From: Caccoplasma sp905210875
Lineage (GTDB): Bacteria > Bacteroidota > Bacteroidia > Bacteroidales > UBA11471
Reading direction: 5' to 3'
Length of the DNA stretch: 64,000 bases
NCBI GenBank assembly: GCA_963931635.1
Contig: OZ007034.1
Coordinates: 2,356,001 to 2,420,000 of the forward strand
The translations under genes were made by a program, and so were the position numbers. Below are positions 51,830-61,296 of this stretch, in pieces (position 1 is the first letter of the stretch; the number at the start of each line of letters is the position of its first letter). A model generated the notes under the pieces. It saw only the letters and a list, made by a program, of their open reading frames with translations. It was not told the origin of the DNA and did not search any database.

Positions 51830-53602
51830 TTACATCTCGATGATGTCGGCCTGAGAATTGACTACGTCGGACGACGTGGAGAAGGTGAAGCGCATCGTCT
51901 TGACAAGGAACTGGCGGTTGTTGATGATAACCGGTCGAAACATGCGGAAATCGGCAATCTCGGAGAGCGAGAGGTCGAGGTCGACGGTGTTTACCTGCCG
52001 GTCTTTACCCAACCAGGCGGCGAAGCTCTCGTGCAGGGGCCACAGGCCCTCGGGCGACAGGTCGAGCGAGGGATTGGAAGGGCGCATTTCGGTACCGATG
52101 TTGGCAGCCGATGGGCGGCCGCCGGAGACTGGATAGGGAGTATAGGCGATGCCGTGGTCGACCAACTGGCCACCTACCATGCAGCCAATATAGAGGTCGG
52201 TAGGGCGCTCGTCGACGGCCGGCATCTCCATGATGGGAGCCATGCAGTAGACACCGAGGTTGTTGTCGCCTCCCGGCTCGTAGATGCGGGTGGGCAGACA
52301 GCGCACGAGCTTGAAAGGGCAGGTGGCATCGAAGTTGTCTTCGATGGAGCTGTTGGCCGTCTTGGCGATGATGCCGTGAAAGAGCTGGTCGAGATAGGGC
52401 ACCGTGGCATAGTGATAGACGTTGCCGCCGTCGGCCGCGGCTCCGGTGTCGATGCGGACGGTTATCTGCATACGGCGTCCGGAAAATATGTCGCCGGTGG
52501 TGCGGTGGCGAACGACGATATAGTCGGCGGCGTTCAAGACAGAGAGAAACAGGTTGGCATAGATGTCGAACGAGGAGGTGATGCTGCCATCGGCTGCGGG
52601 GTCGGTGGTGTCGAAGGTGTTCTCGTCGTCGTCGTTGTCGTAGCCGAAGGTGTAGGAGCGGGCAGCCTCGACCGTTGCGCTGAATGCGTCGGAGACCTTG
52701 CCCGACCAGTCGACGGGCGTGCGGGAGGTGAGCACCTCCTTGTTGGATAGCAGGCGGAACCCCTGCCCGTCGCGATAGATGGAGGCGCAGAGCATCTTGC
52801 ACAGCCCCGTAACGAGGTCGATGACGGAACATTCAGGAAGATAAGAGGCTATGTCGAGCATCGTCACCGTATTCTCTACCGGTAGATAGTAGGGAGATTT
52901 TGCATCGTTTTTTATGAGCAGCCCAGGTATGGCAAGGGCATTGTAAAGGCGAAGAATCGTGTCGGACACCTCGATGTTCTTGAAGTGCTCGGACAAGATG
53001 GCGTGGACATAGACGGCGGGGCAGAAGGGCGTCGATGTGGAGAACGGCCAGTTGCGGTAGCGGTCGTGCGGTGAGATGGTTTCGATACCGATGTCGTTGG
53101 GGTGCTCGACTTTACCGATGTTCTGCGCACAGATGACCGGCGGTGCGGCGAAGTCATAAGCCGGTGAGGCGGTGACATCGTGAATGGACGGGTCGTTACG
53201 AACATCGGTAATCATTTTCAGCCATTGAAAGTCGATGGTTTCGCGCGTCAGGTGTTTCAGCTCGTGAATGTATCCGGAGAAGTCGTCTTCGAGGTTTTTC
53301 CCGGCAAAGGTATAGGAGACATAGCCTTCATCGGTCGACTCGTACTCCATGACGCCGGACATGATGGGCACGCCGGAGACAAAGAGGGTGGCGGATACCC
53401 GACGGACGGCGGGCGGGAGCATGAAGACATCGACCCACCCCAGGGCGTGGCGGTTTGTCTCGGTGGACAAGAGGGCTATACTGGTGGAATAAGGCACGGG
53501 TATGCGGGAGTCTTCGAGCATGGGCTGCTCGATGGTAATCTCAAAGTCCCAGTCTTTTTTCAGGTCGAGCGACGTGCCGTCGCTCAGGATTATTTCTATC
53601 AT
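51830..53602 (-). CDS. Phage tail-tip/hub-like protein, hypothetical
   Basis: 590 aa. It begins MIEIILSDGTSLDLKKDWDFEIT, a typical opening for Bacteroidales phage proteins placed directly after the tape measure gene. It starts within the last four bases of the tape measure frame. By gene order in long-tailed phages, this place belongs to the distal tail or hub proteins. No enzymatic motif seen. Confidence 0.75.
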   Translation of the reverse strand: MIEIILSDGTSLDLKKDWDFEITIEQPMLEDSRIPVPYSTSIALLSTETNRHALGWVDVFMLPPAVRRVSATLFVSGVPIMSGVMEYESTDEGYVSYTFAGKNLEDDFSGYIHELKHLTRETIDFQWLKMITDVRNDPSIHDVTASPAYDFAAPPVICAQNIGKVEHPNDIGIETISPHDRYRNWPFSTSTPFCPAVYVHAILSEHFKNIEVSDTILRLYNALAIPGLLIKNDAKSPYYLPVENTVTMLDIASYLPECSVIDLVTGLCKMLCASIYRDGQGFRLLSNKEVLTSRTPVDWSGKVSDAFSATVEAARSYTFGYDNDDDENTFDTTDPAADGSITSSFDIYANLFLSVLNAADYIVVRHRTTGDIFSGRRMQITVRIDTGAAADGGNVYHYATVPYLDQLFHGIIAKTANSSIEDNFDATCPFKLVRCLPTRIYEPGGDNNLGVYCMAPIMEMPAVDERPTDLYIGCMVGGQLVDHGIAYTPYPVSGGRPSAANIGTEMRPSNPSLDLSPEGLWPLHESFAAWLGKDRQVNTVDLDLSLSEIADFRMFRPVIINNRQFLVKTMRFTFSTSSDVVNSQADIIEM

Positions 53603-56600
53603 AATGAGCCACGATTTCGTTGGTTGTCGTATTTATCGTATGCTTCCTTGATGCCGTTCTTGCCCAGGACGGAGACGTAGGCGCGGACGGGGTCGTCGAG
53701 GCGGCGGGTGAGGCGGTCGAGGACATCGGCCAGGCGTGTATCGACGGGTGATGCCTCCGCAGGTGAGACGGAGGGCTCACGGGAGGTGTATCCCCCGGAG
53801 GCTCGCCCAGGCATGGAGATGGCGGAGGGATAGACGGCGGCCATGTTGAGCCGGCGCAGGGTGCCGTTGCGTCGTGCCGCCTCGATGGTGGAGATGATGG
53901 GGGCGAGGGTGGGGTTGGCCAGACCGTCGGAGGGTATGACATACTCGCCGCCCTCCTCGCCAACGAGTACCGTGGGCGAGGAGATGAAGCCGCGGCTGTC
54001 GGGCGAGAGGCGTGCCGGGAAGGTGCGCCCGTCCTGACTGCGGGCGACGTTGAAGAGGCCTCCGGAGGCCATACCCGACATGACGGGGGTGGTGGCTATG
54101 AGGGCAACCTCGGCGGCACCGAGCGTAGCCATGATTCCGGCGGGTATCAGTCCCCAGGGCACGCCCCAATCGGCCAGTGTCTTGGAGACACCGAGGGCGG
54201 TGTTGATGATGGCCTGCGAGAGCTTCTGGGCCTTCTGCCGCTTGGCCTGTTTCAACTCCAACTCTTCGGCGTAGGCGTCGTAATCGGCATCTATGGCCTC
54301 GACCTCGGCGTTGTATTGGGCCTCGGAGATAAGACCGGCGTTGAGACGGTCGTTGAGTGCCGTCTTCTTGGCGTCGCAGCTGTCCTGGTACTCACGAAGC
54401 AGCTTTTGCTCGATGGCCGACTGGCGGTCGGCCCACCGGGAATAGATGTTCATGGCCTCGTCGGCCATGCCGGCGATGGCGTCGATGACGGCGCCGGTGT
54501 CGAAGTCGCCGGAGAAGAGGGCCTCCCAGTCTTCCTGGCTTACGCCAAAGAGTGAGCCTTTCTTCTCGGAGCGGCGGGAGGTGCGCTCGCCACCTTCCTG
54601 GGTACCGTTTATAAGGGTGTATATCTCCTGCAAGCTGTTTTTGAACTTCCGAAGCTCTTCCGGAGACACGAGTGATAAGTCTATGTCGATGCCTTCGAAG
54701 GTGCCATCTTTGATGAAGCCTTCGAGCAGGGCCTGCATTTGATTGAGATAATCGAGGTCGAACCTCAGAAGCTCCTCGTTTTGGCGACGAATAAGGTCCT
54801 GCTTCTGCTTCTTGGTACCCTCGAAGAGCTTCAACTCCTGCTTCTGGCTGTTGACAAGGGTCTTGCGTTCGAGTTTGTAGTTCTGCTCGGCGGAGTCGAT
54901 GCGGCTGTCGATTTCGTCGAGGCGTATGCGGGTGAGGTTGCGCTGGTGTTTTTTCTCGACCAGTTCGAGCGCGGCGGCGTTGTCGGCGTATTTCGCACGC
55001 TCGCGCTGGTAGCGCTGTTCCTCCCGCTCGACGGCGTTCAACTCGGTCTCCTCCCGCAGGCGCTGTACTTCGGCCTCTTGTTGTGCCGCCTTGCGGCCCT
55101 GCTGCAAACGCTCGTTGTCGCGGCGTTCACGCTGGCGGGCGAGACGCTCGGCTATCTGGTCTTCGATGGCGGCCTGCTCGGCGCCGGCCTTGTCGAGTGC
55201 GGCAATCTGTTTACGCAGTTTCTCCGCTTGGAATTTTTCGCTCTCGGTCATCTCACGACCGGCTGCTGCGGCGGTGAGGTTTTCGAGCTCTTCGACGAGA
55301 CGGCCGCGCTCGTCGATATAGGATTGAAGGTCTTTGAGGCGATTGTTCAGGTGGGCGATTTCGAGGTTTTCGATTTCTTCGTCGAGTTGCGCGGTGGAGG
55401 AGAACTCGCCGGCGGCATATCTGGATTTAAGTTTTGCCCGTTCCCGTAAAAAATCTTCGTCTTTGTCGAGAGACCAGGTGTCGACGTTTCCAGAGTCGCT
55501 GGCAGCTACGGGGCTACCCGTTGAGTCGGTGCCGGTGCCACCGCCGGAAATGATGGGCTTTGAATTTCCATCGCCATTGATAATGGCGAGAAGGGACTTC
55601 TCCTTCGCTTCCAATTCGGCAATGGCCTTATCGGCAGCGGCGAGTTTCTCGTTGAACTCCTTCTCGGCTAATGAGACGTTGCGGGCTACGATATCGTCGG
55701 TTACTTGGCCGTAATCGCCAAATCTTGAAGCACCGACGTAGAGAAAAAAGTCGCCTATATTTCGCCAAAAGCCTTTTGTCTCCTTATTCTCGCCGGAGGC
55801 GACGGCTTCGTCATATTCCGTAATATAGGTGTCGCGCTGCTGACGGGCGCCGGAGAGGTGGGACTGCACGTCGAGCAGGTCGCGGTAGGCCTTTATTTTG
55901 GTCGACAACCGGGCGATGGCTTCGCCCTTTTCGTCGATGTGCCCTATCTCCTCGGGCAAGAGTGCATTAAGCTCGCGAATGTAGGAGAGGCGGACGGCCT
56001 CGGCGGTGTTGGCATCGTTGATGCGTTCGAGATAGGTGGTGATGCGGGCGGCCTTGTCTTTGAGGCTGACGCCGCTCTCGTCGGTTACCTCGCGGGAGGC
56101 TTTTTCGATGTCGATGCGCGCCTGCTCGGCGGCAGAGACCCCGTTGATGGCGCGGCGGAGGGCACCGAATGAGGCGACAAAACCTCCCAAAACGATAGAG
56201 AACCAACCGATGGGGCCGAGCGAGGCGAAGAAGGCGCGGGCGGCGAGGGCCGCGGCGCGGAAATGACCTGTGAGGGCATACTTGGCGGCGCTCCACGCGA
56301 GGGTGGCCTTGGTGGCTCCGGTGACGGTCTTTGTTTCGAGAGCCGTCTGCGATATGGTGGCGGTGCGCCAGATGGCAAGGGCTTTCTCTGCCACAATATG
56401 GCGGTTTTTCCACCCGATATATGTGCCGTAGGCGGTGGCGAGGCCGTATAGGAGGTTGCGGTAGCGGACGACAAAGACAATGACCTGGCCCAGGGCCTTA
56501 ACAAAGAAGGTGGTGAGTGAGGTGGCATTGGTGATGACGGGGTTGAGCTCCTGGCCTACGGCGACATAGACAGCGGTGAAGGCCTTGCCGAGCTTCTCGG

Positions 56601-57978
56601 CCTCGGCGCTGGCGGAGGAATTTTTGACCGTGAACTCATTCGTGGCCGAGGTGCCGTCGAGGAATGCCTGACGGGCGAGGTCCTGCTGGCGGCGCAACTC
56701 CTCGCTGTGCTCGGCGAGAGAGCCCAGCACGGTGGTGGCCCGCTGGCCGTCGAGCTGCATGGAGTTGAGCGCGGCGGTAACTTCGAGCATACCGCCGCCA
56801 CCCTGTTTCATGCCCTCGATGACCCGCAGGAAGGCTTCGTTGACATCGGTGTTGAGCAGGGTGGTGAAGTCTTCGACCGACATCTTTGCCACGGCGGCAA
56901 AGGTGGCCGTCTTGGAAAACATTCCTGTGATGGTCTGCGTGATGGCGGTGGAGGAGGTCTCGGTCATCTGCCCGTACTTGTCGAGCGTGGCGGCGAGGCC
57001 CAAGATGTCTTCGATGGCGATATCGGCGTTGGGGGCGACGCCGGCCATGCGCTTGGTGAAGTCGACAAGGTAGCCTTCGTTGGCGGTGGAGGCCATGCCG
57101 AGCTCGTTGATGGCGGAGCCGACTTTGAGCAGGGAGGCTTCGAGGCCGTAGGTGTCGGTGAGGTTGAAGATGTCGACGAGCTTACCGATCTCGCGAATGG
57201 CGTCTTCGGTATTATTTCCGAGGTCGCGGCCGAGGGCGACGTTGATCTGGTCGGCAGCGCGGACGAACTGCAAAATATTGTCGGTACCGGTGATGCCCAG
57301 CTTACCGCCGATGCGGGCGATGTCGAGCAGGTCGTTTTGCGAAGTGCGGGTGTCGAGCTTGGCGAGCTCGGCGCTGAGGGCCTCCATTTCGGAGCGGGTG
57401 AGGTTGGTGGTCTTCATGGCATCGACCATGGCCTCGTCGTAGGCGAGGAAGGCATCGCGCACCTTGGTGATGTTGCGTGACAAGGTGGAAATGATGGCTC
57501 CTCCGGTGGCAATACGAGATAGATGCCCGGCCATAGCGAAGAGCGCACTGTTTGTTGGGGAAGAGGCACTTTTCAGCTCGGACAGGCGCTCCTTTGTGGC
57601 GCGAAGCTCTTTGTTTGTTGCCGCCCATTGCTCGCTGTTTGGATCCAGCTTGGACAGGGTGGCAGATAGCTCTTTAATTCGTTTGAGCAACTCGGTCATG
57701 GTCATGGAGGAGATGTCCTGCTGGCGGCGGAGGGCGTCGAGTTTCGCCTCAGCGTCGCGAACAGCAGCAGTTTTTTCCTCGATGAGCCTGGTTGTTGTGC
57801 GATAGGCTGCGGTGTCTTGCTTTCCCTGGGCTTCGAGCTCCTTCTGCAAGCGCAGCAAAGAGTCGAGCTCGGCGGTGGTGTCCTTGATGGAGCGGGAAAG
57901 GGCGTTCATCTCGGAACGTGCCTTGTCGCCGCCTACAACATTGATGTGGACGGATAGATCTTCGGACTTAATTGCCAT
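53599..57978 (-). CDS. Phage tail tape measure protein
   Basis: 1459 aa. An N-terminal coiled coil (about 15-130) and a TP901-type core (about 150-480; EDILGLAATLDKYGQMTETSSTA and MLEVTAALNSMQLDGQ). Three or four hydrophobic segments lie at about 490-600, a long coiled coil from about 800 to 1150, and a short hydrophobic hairpin near 1310-1360. The length sets tail length in long-tailed phages, here predicting a tail of roughly 200 nm by the usual scaling. It overlaps the following tail-tip gene by four bases. Confidence 0.92.
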   Translation of the reverse strand: MAIKSEDLSVHINVVGGDKARSEMNALSRSIKDTTAELDSLLRLQKELEAQGKQDTAAYRTTTRLIEEKTAAVRDAEAKLDALRRQQDISSMTMTELLKRIKELSATLSKLDPNSEQWAATNKELRATKERLSELKSASSPTNSALFAMAGHLSRIATGGAIISTLSRNITKVRDAFLAYDEAMVDAMKTTNLTRSEMEALSAELAKLDTRTSQNDLLDIARIGGKLGITGTDNILQFVRAADQINVALGRDLGNNTEDAIREIGKLVDIFNLTDTYGLEASLLKVGSAINELGMASTANEGYLVDFTKRMAGVAPNADIAIEDILGLAATLDKYGQMTETSSTAITQTITGMFSKTATFAAVAKMSVEDFTTLLNTDVNEAFLRVIEGMKQGGGGMLEVTAALNSMQLDGQRATTVLGSLAEHSEELRRQQDLARQAFLDGTSATNEFTVKNSSASAEAEKLGKAFTAVYVAVGQELNPVITNATSLTTFFVKALGQVIVFVVRYRNLLYGLATAYGTYIGWKNRHIVAEKALAIWRTATISQTALETKTVTGATKATLAWSAAKYALTGHFRAAALAARAFFASLGPIGWFSIVLGGFVASFGALRRAINGVSAAEQARIDIEKASREVTDESGVSLKDKAARITTYLERINDANTAEAVRLSYIRELNALLPEEIGHIDEKGEAIARLSTKIKAYRDLLDVQSHLSGARQQRDTYITEYDEAVASGENKETKGFWRNIGDFFLYVGASRFGDYGQVTDDIVARNVSLAEKEFNEKLAAADKAIAELEAKEKSLLAIINGDGNSKPIISGGGTGTDSTGSPVAASDSGNVDTWSLDKDEDFLRERAKLKSRYAAGEFSSTAQLDEEIENLEIAHLNNRLKDLQSYIDERGRLVEELENLTAAAAGREMTESEKFQAEKLRKQIAALDKAGAEQAAIEDQIAERLARQRERRDNERLQQGRKAAQQEAEVQRLREETELNAVEREEQRYQRERAKYADNAAALELVEKKHQRNLTRIRLDEIDSRIDSAEQNYKLERKTLVNSQKQELKLFEGTKKQKQDLIRRQNEELLRFDLDYLNQMQALLEGFIKDGTFEGIDIDLSLVSPEELRKFKNSLQEIYTLINGTQEGGERTSRRSEKKGSLFGVSQEDWEALFSGDFDTGAVIDAIAGMADEAMNIYSRWADRQSAIEQKLLREYQDSCDAKKTALNDRLNAGLISEAQYNAEVEAIDADYDAYAEELELKQAKRQKAQKLSQAIINTALGVSKTLADWGVPWGLIPAGIMATLGAAEVALIATTPVMSGMASGGLFNVARSQDGRTFPARLSPDSRGFISSPTVLVGEEGGEYVIPSDGLANPTLAPIISTIEAARRNGTLRRLNMAAVYPSAISMPGRASGGYTSREPSVSPAEASPVDTRLADVLDRLTRRLDDPVRAYVSVLGKNGIKEAYDKYDNQRNRGSL

Positions 57979-58327
57979 GAGTTTGTGAGTTCAGGGTTTC
58001 GGATAGTTCAGCGGCTGCGCTTTCGGTAAAATCGTATAGAAGCCGGTTGATAATGGAGTTGTAATGTCCGTAGACAAAGCGATTGTGTATCTTTCGGTTT
58101 CGACGAATGGTGCGCCCGCCGATATTGAGACGGCGCATATCGAGAAACCGCTCATAAGCGGTGTGGGTGAAGGTGAGACGGTCGGAGGAGACCTGTATAT
58201 GTCGCTCATTAAAGAGCCGGCCGGTGTGAAACGTGAGCTGGTCTTTGAGCGCCAGGCTCTGGTTTCGCAGGAGGCGGCGGCCTTCGTCTTGAAGGACATT
58301 CTCGACAAAACGTTCTCGAACAGACAT
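57968..58327 (-). CDS. Hypothetical phage protein upstream of tape measure
   Basis: 119 aa from ATG 58327 (MSVRERFVENVLQDEG). The frame upstream of this Met, running back to 58927, has a random composition, so the short form is right; it overlaps the tape measure start by 11 bases. Basic and helical (FLDMRRLNIGGRTIRRNRKIHNR). Its position corresponds to a tail assembly chaperone, but the sequence is not a recognised family. Confidence 0.7.
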   Translation of the reverse strand: MSVRERFVENVLQDEGRRLLRNQSLALKDQLTFHTGRLFNERHIQVSSDRLTFTHTAYERFLDMRRLNIGGRTIRRNRKIHNRFVYGHYNSIINRLLYDFTESAAAELSETLNSQTHGN

Positions 58328-58359
58328 GATGCTTGATGGTTGGTTACGGACACAAAAAT

Positions 58360-58384
58360 AGCCGCCCTGGGGGCGGCTAAAAAG
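58360..58384 (-). terminator. Intrinsic terminator
   Basis: TAGCCGCCC pairs with GGGCGGCTA around a 3-base loop, with T-runs on both sides. It ends the membrane-protein transcript (58411-58842) before the tape-measure group. Confidence 0.78.
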
Positions 58385-58410
58385 GACAGCGGAAGGGGTG
58401 CGTGGAGGGG

Positions 58411-58842
58411 TCAGTGGTGAGTGTTGAAGCCGAAAATACGGGTGTAGTAGCCGTCGTCGGTGCGCATATACTGGCCGTATGGGCTGGTTGCGTCGATGTC
58501 GCGTATGGAGAGTGGCGCATGATAATAGGCTTTGTCGGAGGCGGTATGAAAGTAGATGTAGCACTTCATGAGGTCGGGGGTGTCGCGAATAATGGCTTCG
58601 GCAGATTCTTGGGAGACAGAGCGGGGGGTATAAATGTAGGTAAAGTCGTTGTCGTCGGAACAGAATATGCGGCAGGGCATACCTTCGTATTCGTTGTCGC
58701 ACAGACGAGTGTGAACCTGTACCGTAATGGTCTCCTTGACGAGTGCGGGGGGCGGTGTGATTTTTTTCTTGAAGGCTTTGGCTCCTAAGATGAAGAGGTA
58801 GATGAATGAGGCCAGGCCAATGATGTTGATGAAGGTGTCCAT
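58411..58842 (-). CDS. Single-pass membrane protein downstream of structured RNA B
   Basis: 143 aa from ATG 58842 (MDTFINIIGLASFIYLF), starting with a membrane helix, then KKKITPPPAL and a soluble domain with FCSDDNDFTYIYTPRS and IFGFNTHH. No known family. It lies between RNA B and a terminator and has no counterpart in core tail modules, so it looks like an accessory gene. A longer frame starting at 58968 runs through RNA B and is rejected. Confidence 0.6.
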   Translation of the reverse strand: MDTFINIIGLASFIYLFILGAKAFKKKITPPPALVKETITVQVHTRLCDNEYEGMPCRIFCSDDNDFTYIYTPRSVSQESAEAIIRDTPDLMKCYIYFHTASDKAYYHAPLSIRDIDATSPYGQYMRTDDGYYTRIFGFNTHH

Positions 58843-58965
58843 GGAGAGGTGTTGTGAGGGTTTGACGGTGAAAGGTAGGAAAAAACAGGGAGGTGTGCAA
58901 AGGAGGGGGAAGGTTTTTGTAGGACATTTAAATGAAACAATAGGGTTAACGGTTGGGGCAGGGCA

Positions 58966-59126
58966 CAAAAAAAGTACCGCTTTCCCGTTGTCCTACACAT
59001 GAAACAGGCAGCGGGCGCATTAACGCTCCGCACGGGGGTCGGTACTATATTTTCTCGGACGGCCAAAAAAAAGGCCAAACCGGCAATGGTTGGCGAACGT
59101 CTCGTCGCCTGTTTCTAATGTAGGAC
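58966..59126 (-). ncRNA. Structured RNA B with pseudoknot (novel candidate)
   Basis: Read on the minus strand after a -7-like box CATATTTG (59131-59138). P0: 59107-59126 with 58990-59009, 17 of 20 pairs with a 3x3 internal loop. P1: 59040-59046 with 58973-58979, 7 pairs, interleaved with P0. A hairpin (59021-59028 side with 59011-59017) has a bulge at the same place as in RNA A and the same loop TTAATG; all its pairs differ from RNA A but stay complementary. Other hairpins lie at 59061-59076 and 59074-59094. The end reads GGTACTTTTTTTG. Conserved blocks with A: ACCCCCGTG, TTAATG and ATGTGTwrGACArCGGGA. The rest of the gap to 59195 is covered by the terminator. Confidence 0.72.
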
Positions 59127-59162
59127 ACTGCAAATATGGGGATTTTTTCTGAAAAAACAAAG

Positions 59163-59187
59163 CGGCCGAGAAAAAAAATCTCGGCCG
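59163..59187 (-). terminator. Intrinsic terminator after the exonuclease-BRCT gene
   Basis: CGGCCGAGA pairs with TCTCGGCCG, loop of about 7 bases, then GCTTTGTTTTTT on the minus strand. Confidence 0.85.
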
Positions 59188-59195
59188 GGGTGGGA

Positions 59196-60500
59196 TTATG
59201 CGTTTTTGTGGGCTGATTGTAGGTATTTAATGTACAACGACATTGTTATTTCGTCGCCACACCATTCACAGCGGCGGCGGCAATAATCGAGAATTGTGGA
59301 TTCGGAAAGAAAAGAGAAGTCGAACGTAATAGAGTTGCGATTGTTGTAATAGTCCTCTATATATTTGATGGTTTCGTCTTTCGTCCCGAGAGATAATAGA
59401 TCGATGGTATTGTCGCTGAGAACGCAGATGTTTGTTTCGGGGTAAATGTCGGTATCGCCAAAGGCACCAAGATTACCCGTTATTTGTCTCAGCAAATCTA
59501 TATTCCCGGAGAAATTTTTACCAAAGAACAGTTCCTTTGAGGCTATGATATTGTTCATTCCCTCAAACGTGATGCAATGGCGACGATAGTGGTCTATGGT
59601 AAAATCGAGTTGCTTCTTGACCTCTTTTGCCACATGATATCCTTCCCATTCGCCCGATAAAATGGCGTCGATGTCGGACTGGTATAATTTCCGAATATTG
59701 TAACCGTCGTGTATGAGTTTGTCTATTTTTTCTATCTTGGCCGGTCCTGGGTCATCTCCTATCAAGACAAAATGAGTTCGTTTTGTAATGGTCGTGTTGA
59801 TGTCGGCTCCTAATCGATTACGAAAAAACATGGCAATGTCTTTCCTGTCTTGATGAAATACTCCTGTAATGACTATATTTCGGTCATAAAAGGGACTGTT
59901 TTCATCGGCAACAGAGAGGTCTTTTTCGAGAATATTTCCTCGTAATGTTCTTGTGCGAGCTTTTGCAGATGACTTTTTGGGTGGACATAATACCGCCATT
60001 ATGTCGGGATCGGGACAAACACCATTTAGATAATTCAGATAGAATTGTGCGCAGCAGGTAGCGTCGAATAGAGCGTCGTGATGTTGCCCGATATCCATAT
60101 TAAATGCCCGACAGAGGTTCTCTAAACTGAGGCCATTATATAGTTTACAGGTGCATATAAATGGTGATATCCCAAATGGAAGAATATTGTAATGAGCAAG
60201 ATTTTTCCGCAAGGCGTCTTCGTCGAAACTCGAATTGTGAGCAACAACGGTCTTTCCCTCGAAATAATGGCATATTGTAGGCCATACTTCGTTGAAGTAT
60301 GGAGCATTTGCAGTTTGCTCTGGGGTAATATGGTGAATAGAGGTCGTTGCCGCATCGAAATAATTGTCAGGCGGTTGAACCAGTAAGGAGATTTTCTCTT
60401 TGATTTCTCCCGATACAACAGATACTATACCGATTTGGCATATAAATCGACTATTTGTAGCGGTTTCAACGTCAACCGCTGTGAAGTTTGCGTTTTTCAT
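59196..60500 (-). CDS. DEDDh 3'-5' exonuclease fused to a BRCT domain
   Basis: 434 aa. Residues 5-170 are a DnaQ-like exonuclease: FTAVDVETATNS (DxE, motif I), VVAHNSSFDEDAL (motif II), and HHDALFDATCCAQFYL (H...D, motif III). Residues about 205-285 form a BRCT domain (NIVITGVFHQDRKDIAMFF, TKRTHFVLIGDDPGPAKIEK) as in PARP-like and DNA polymerase accessory proteins. The C-terminal 150 residues are unassigned and end with a Cys pair (YCRRRCEWCGDE). It has its own promoter and terminator inside the phage tail operon, so it is an accessory gene, perhaps a DNA repair or defence function. Confidence 0.86.
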   Translation of the reverse strand: MKNANFTAVDVETATNSRFICQIGIVSVVSGEIKEKISLLVQPPDNYFDAATTSIHHITPEQTANAPYFNEVWPTICHYFEGKTVVAHNSSFDEDALRKNLAHYNILPFGISPFICTCKLYNGLSLENLCRAFNMDIGQHHDALFDATCCAQFYLNYLNGVCPDPDIMAVLCPPKKSSAKARTRTLRGNILEKDLSVADENSPFYDRNIVITGVFHQDRKDIAMFFRNRLGADINTTITKRTHFVLIGDDPGPAKIEKIDKLIHDGYNIRKLYQSDIDAILSGEWEGYHVAKEVKKQLDFTIDHYRRHCITFEGMNNIIASKELFFGKNFSGNIDLLRQITGNLGAFGDTDIYPETNICVLSDNTIDLLSLGTKDETIKYIEDYYNNRNSITFDFSFLSESTILDYCRRRCEWCGDEITMSLYIKYLQSAHKNA

Positions 60501-60522
60501 AGAACGATTAGTGTGTATGGCT

Positions 60523-60530
60523 CAAATATA
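60523..60530 (-). promoter_or_regulatory. -7 promoter box for the exonuclease-BRCT gene
   Basis: The minus strand reads TATATTTG, 23 bases before the ATG at 60500. Confidence 0.65.
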
Positions 60531-60585
60531 GCGAATGTGAGGAACAAGTGCAAAAATCGGTAAACAAAAAGCGGCCGAGAAAAAA

Positions 60586-60614
60586 ATGGCATACTCCCAA
60601 AGGGGGTATGCCAA
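60586..60614 (-). terminator. Intrinsic terminator after hicB
   Basis: GGCATACTCCC pairs with GGGGGTATGCC (loop AAA), with a T-run on the minus strand. Confidence 0.82.
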
Positions 60615-60639
60615 GCACTGCTTTTGCAGGGTGTAATAA

Positions 60640-61050
60640 TCAAACAAAGTGTACAGTGCTCAAATCTTTTCCGAAACGTTGTATGGCGGCCTGCATTTTC
60701 TCAATGGTTTTAGCGGAAGGATTGCGACGGCCGGTGAGGTAATGGCTCAGCTGCTGCTGGTTGATGCCCGTGAGACGGGACATACCGGCGAGTGAGAGTA
60801 TCTTTGAGTAGTAGGAGAGGAAAGATGCCATGTCGTATTTGTATTCGAACTCTATTTCTTCAAAGGATTTGCCCTCGGCGGCATAATATTTCGACATATC
60901 GTCGTATCCGCCCTTGAACATGGCGATAGCCTCTTCGACGGTCTTTCCGGTGCCGGTTACAAGATAATCCATGTCGTCGGCGTCCATATAAATGCTGTAT
61001 GTTCCGTCTCCTGCGCGCTCTATTACTGCGGTAACTTTTCTTTTTTCCAT
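60640..61050 (-). CDS. hicB: HicB-like antitoxin with HTH domain
   Basis: 136 aa. Residues 1-60 have the HicB fold pattern (TAVIERAGDGTYSIYMD, then TVEEAIAMFKGG), residues about 80-130 an XRE-type helix-turn-helix (LAGMSRLTGINQQQLSHYLTGRRNPS). It lies 37 bases downstream of the HicA gene. HicB neutralises HicA and represses the operon; two palindromes at 61306-61364 are the likely operators. Confidence 0.88.
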   Translation of the reverse strand: MEKRKVTAVIERAGDGTYSIYMDADDMDYLVTGTGKTVEEAIAMFKGGYDDMSKYYAAEGKSFEEIEFEYKYDMASFLSYYSKILSLAGMSRLTGINQQQLSHYLTGRRNPSAKTIEKMQAAIQRFGKDLSTVHFV

Positions 61051-61087
61051 CGTTTTATCTCCTGTTTTTATGGTGATGGCAGGGGGA

Positions 61088-61273
61088 TTAAATCCCCGCT
61101 GCCTTTTTGATTTTGTTTAGTGTTCCGGTCGCTACCTCTTGGGAGGGGTGATTGCTCATTTGAAAGAGCTTGCCGGTTGCCGGACTGTACCATAACGGGT
61201 GCCCGGCTTGTTGTCGGCCTGTGTCGTAGCACCCTGCTTTTTTTACCAAACGTTCAAGTTCTTTGTACTTCAT
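61088..61273 (-). CDS. hicA: HicA-like mRNA interferase toxin
   Basis: 61 aa, the HicA length. The dsRBD-like fold shows MKYKELERLVKKAGCY, the catalytic-region His in GHPLWY (about 25), SNHPSQEVATGTL and a final NKIKKAAGI. HicA cuts mRNA in a ribosome-independent way. It is encoded just upstream of hicB in the same operon. In this phage it may stabilise the element or act in superinfection exclusion. Confidence 0.88.
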   Translation of the reverse strand: MKYKELERLVKKAGCYDTGRQQAGHPLWYSPATGKLFQMSNHPSQEVATGTLNKIKKAAGI

Positions 61274-61296
61274 ATTGTTGTTTGATTATTACACTA

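Noticed and set aside
58327..58927. N-terminal 200 residues of the long frame over 57968-58927
   Set aside because: Runs antisense/out of frame through the membrane protein gene 58411-58842, with His/Arg/Pro-rich random composition; only the last 119 residues look coding.
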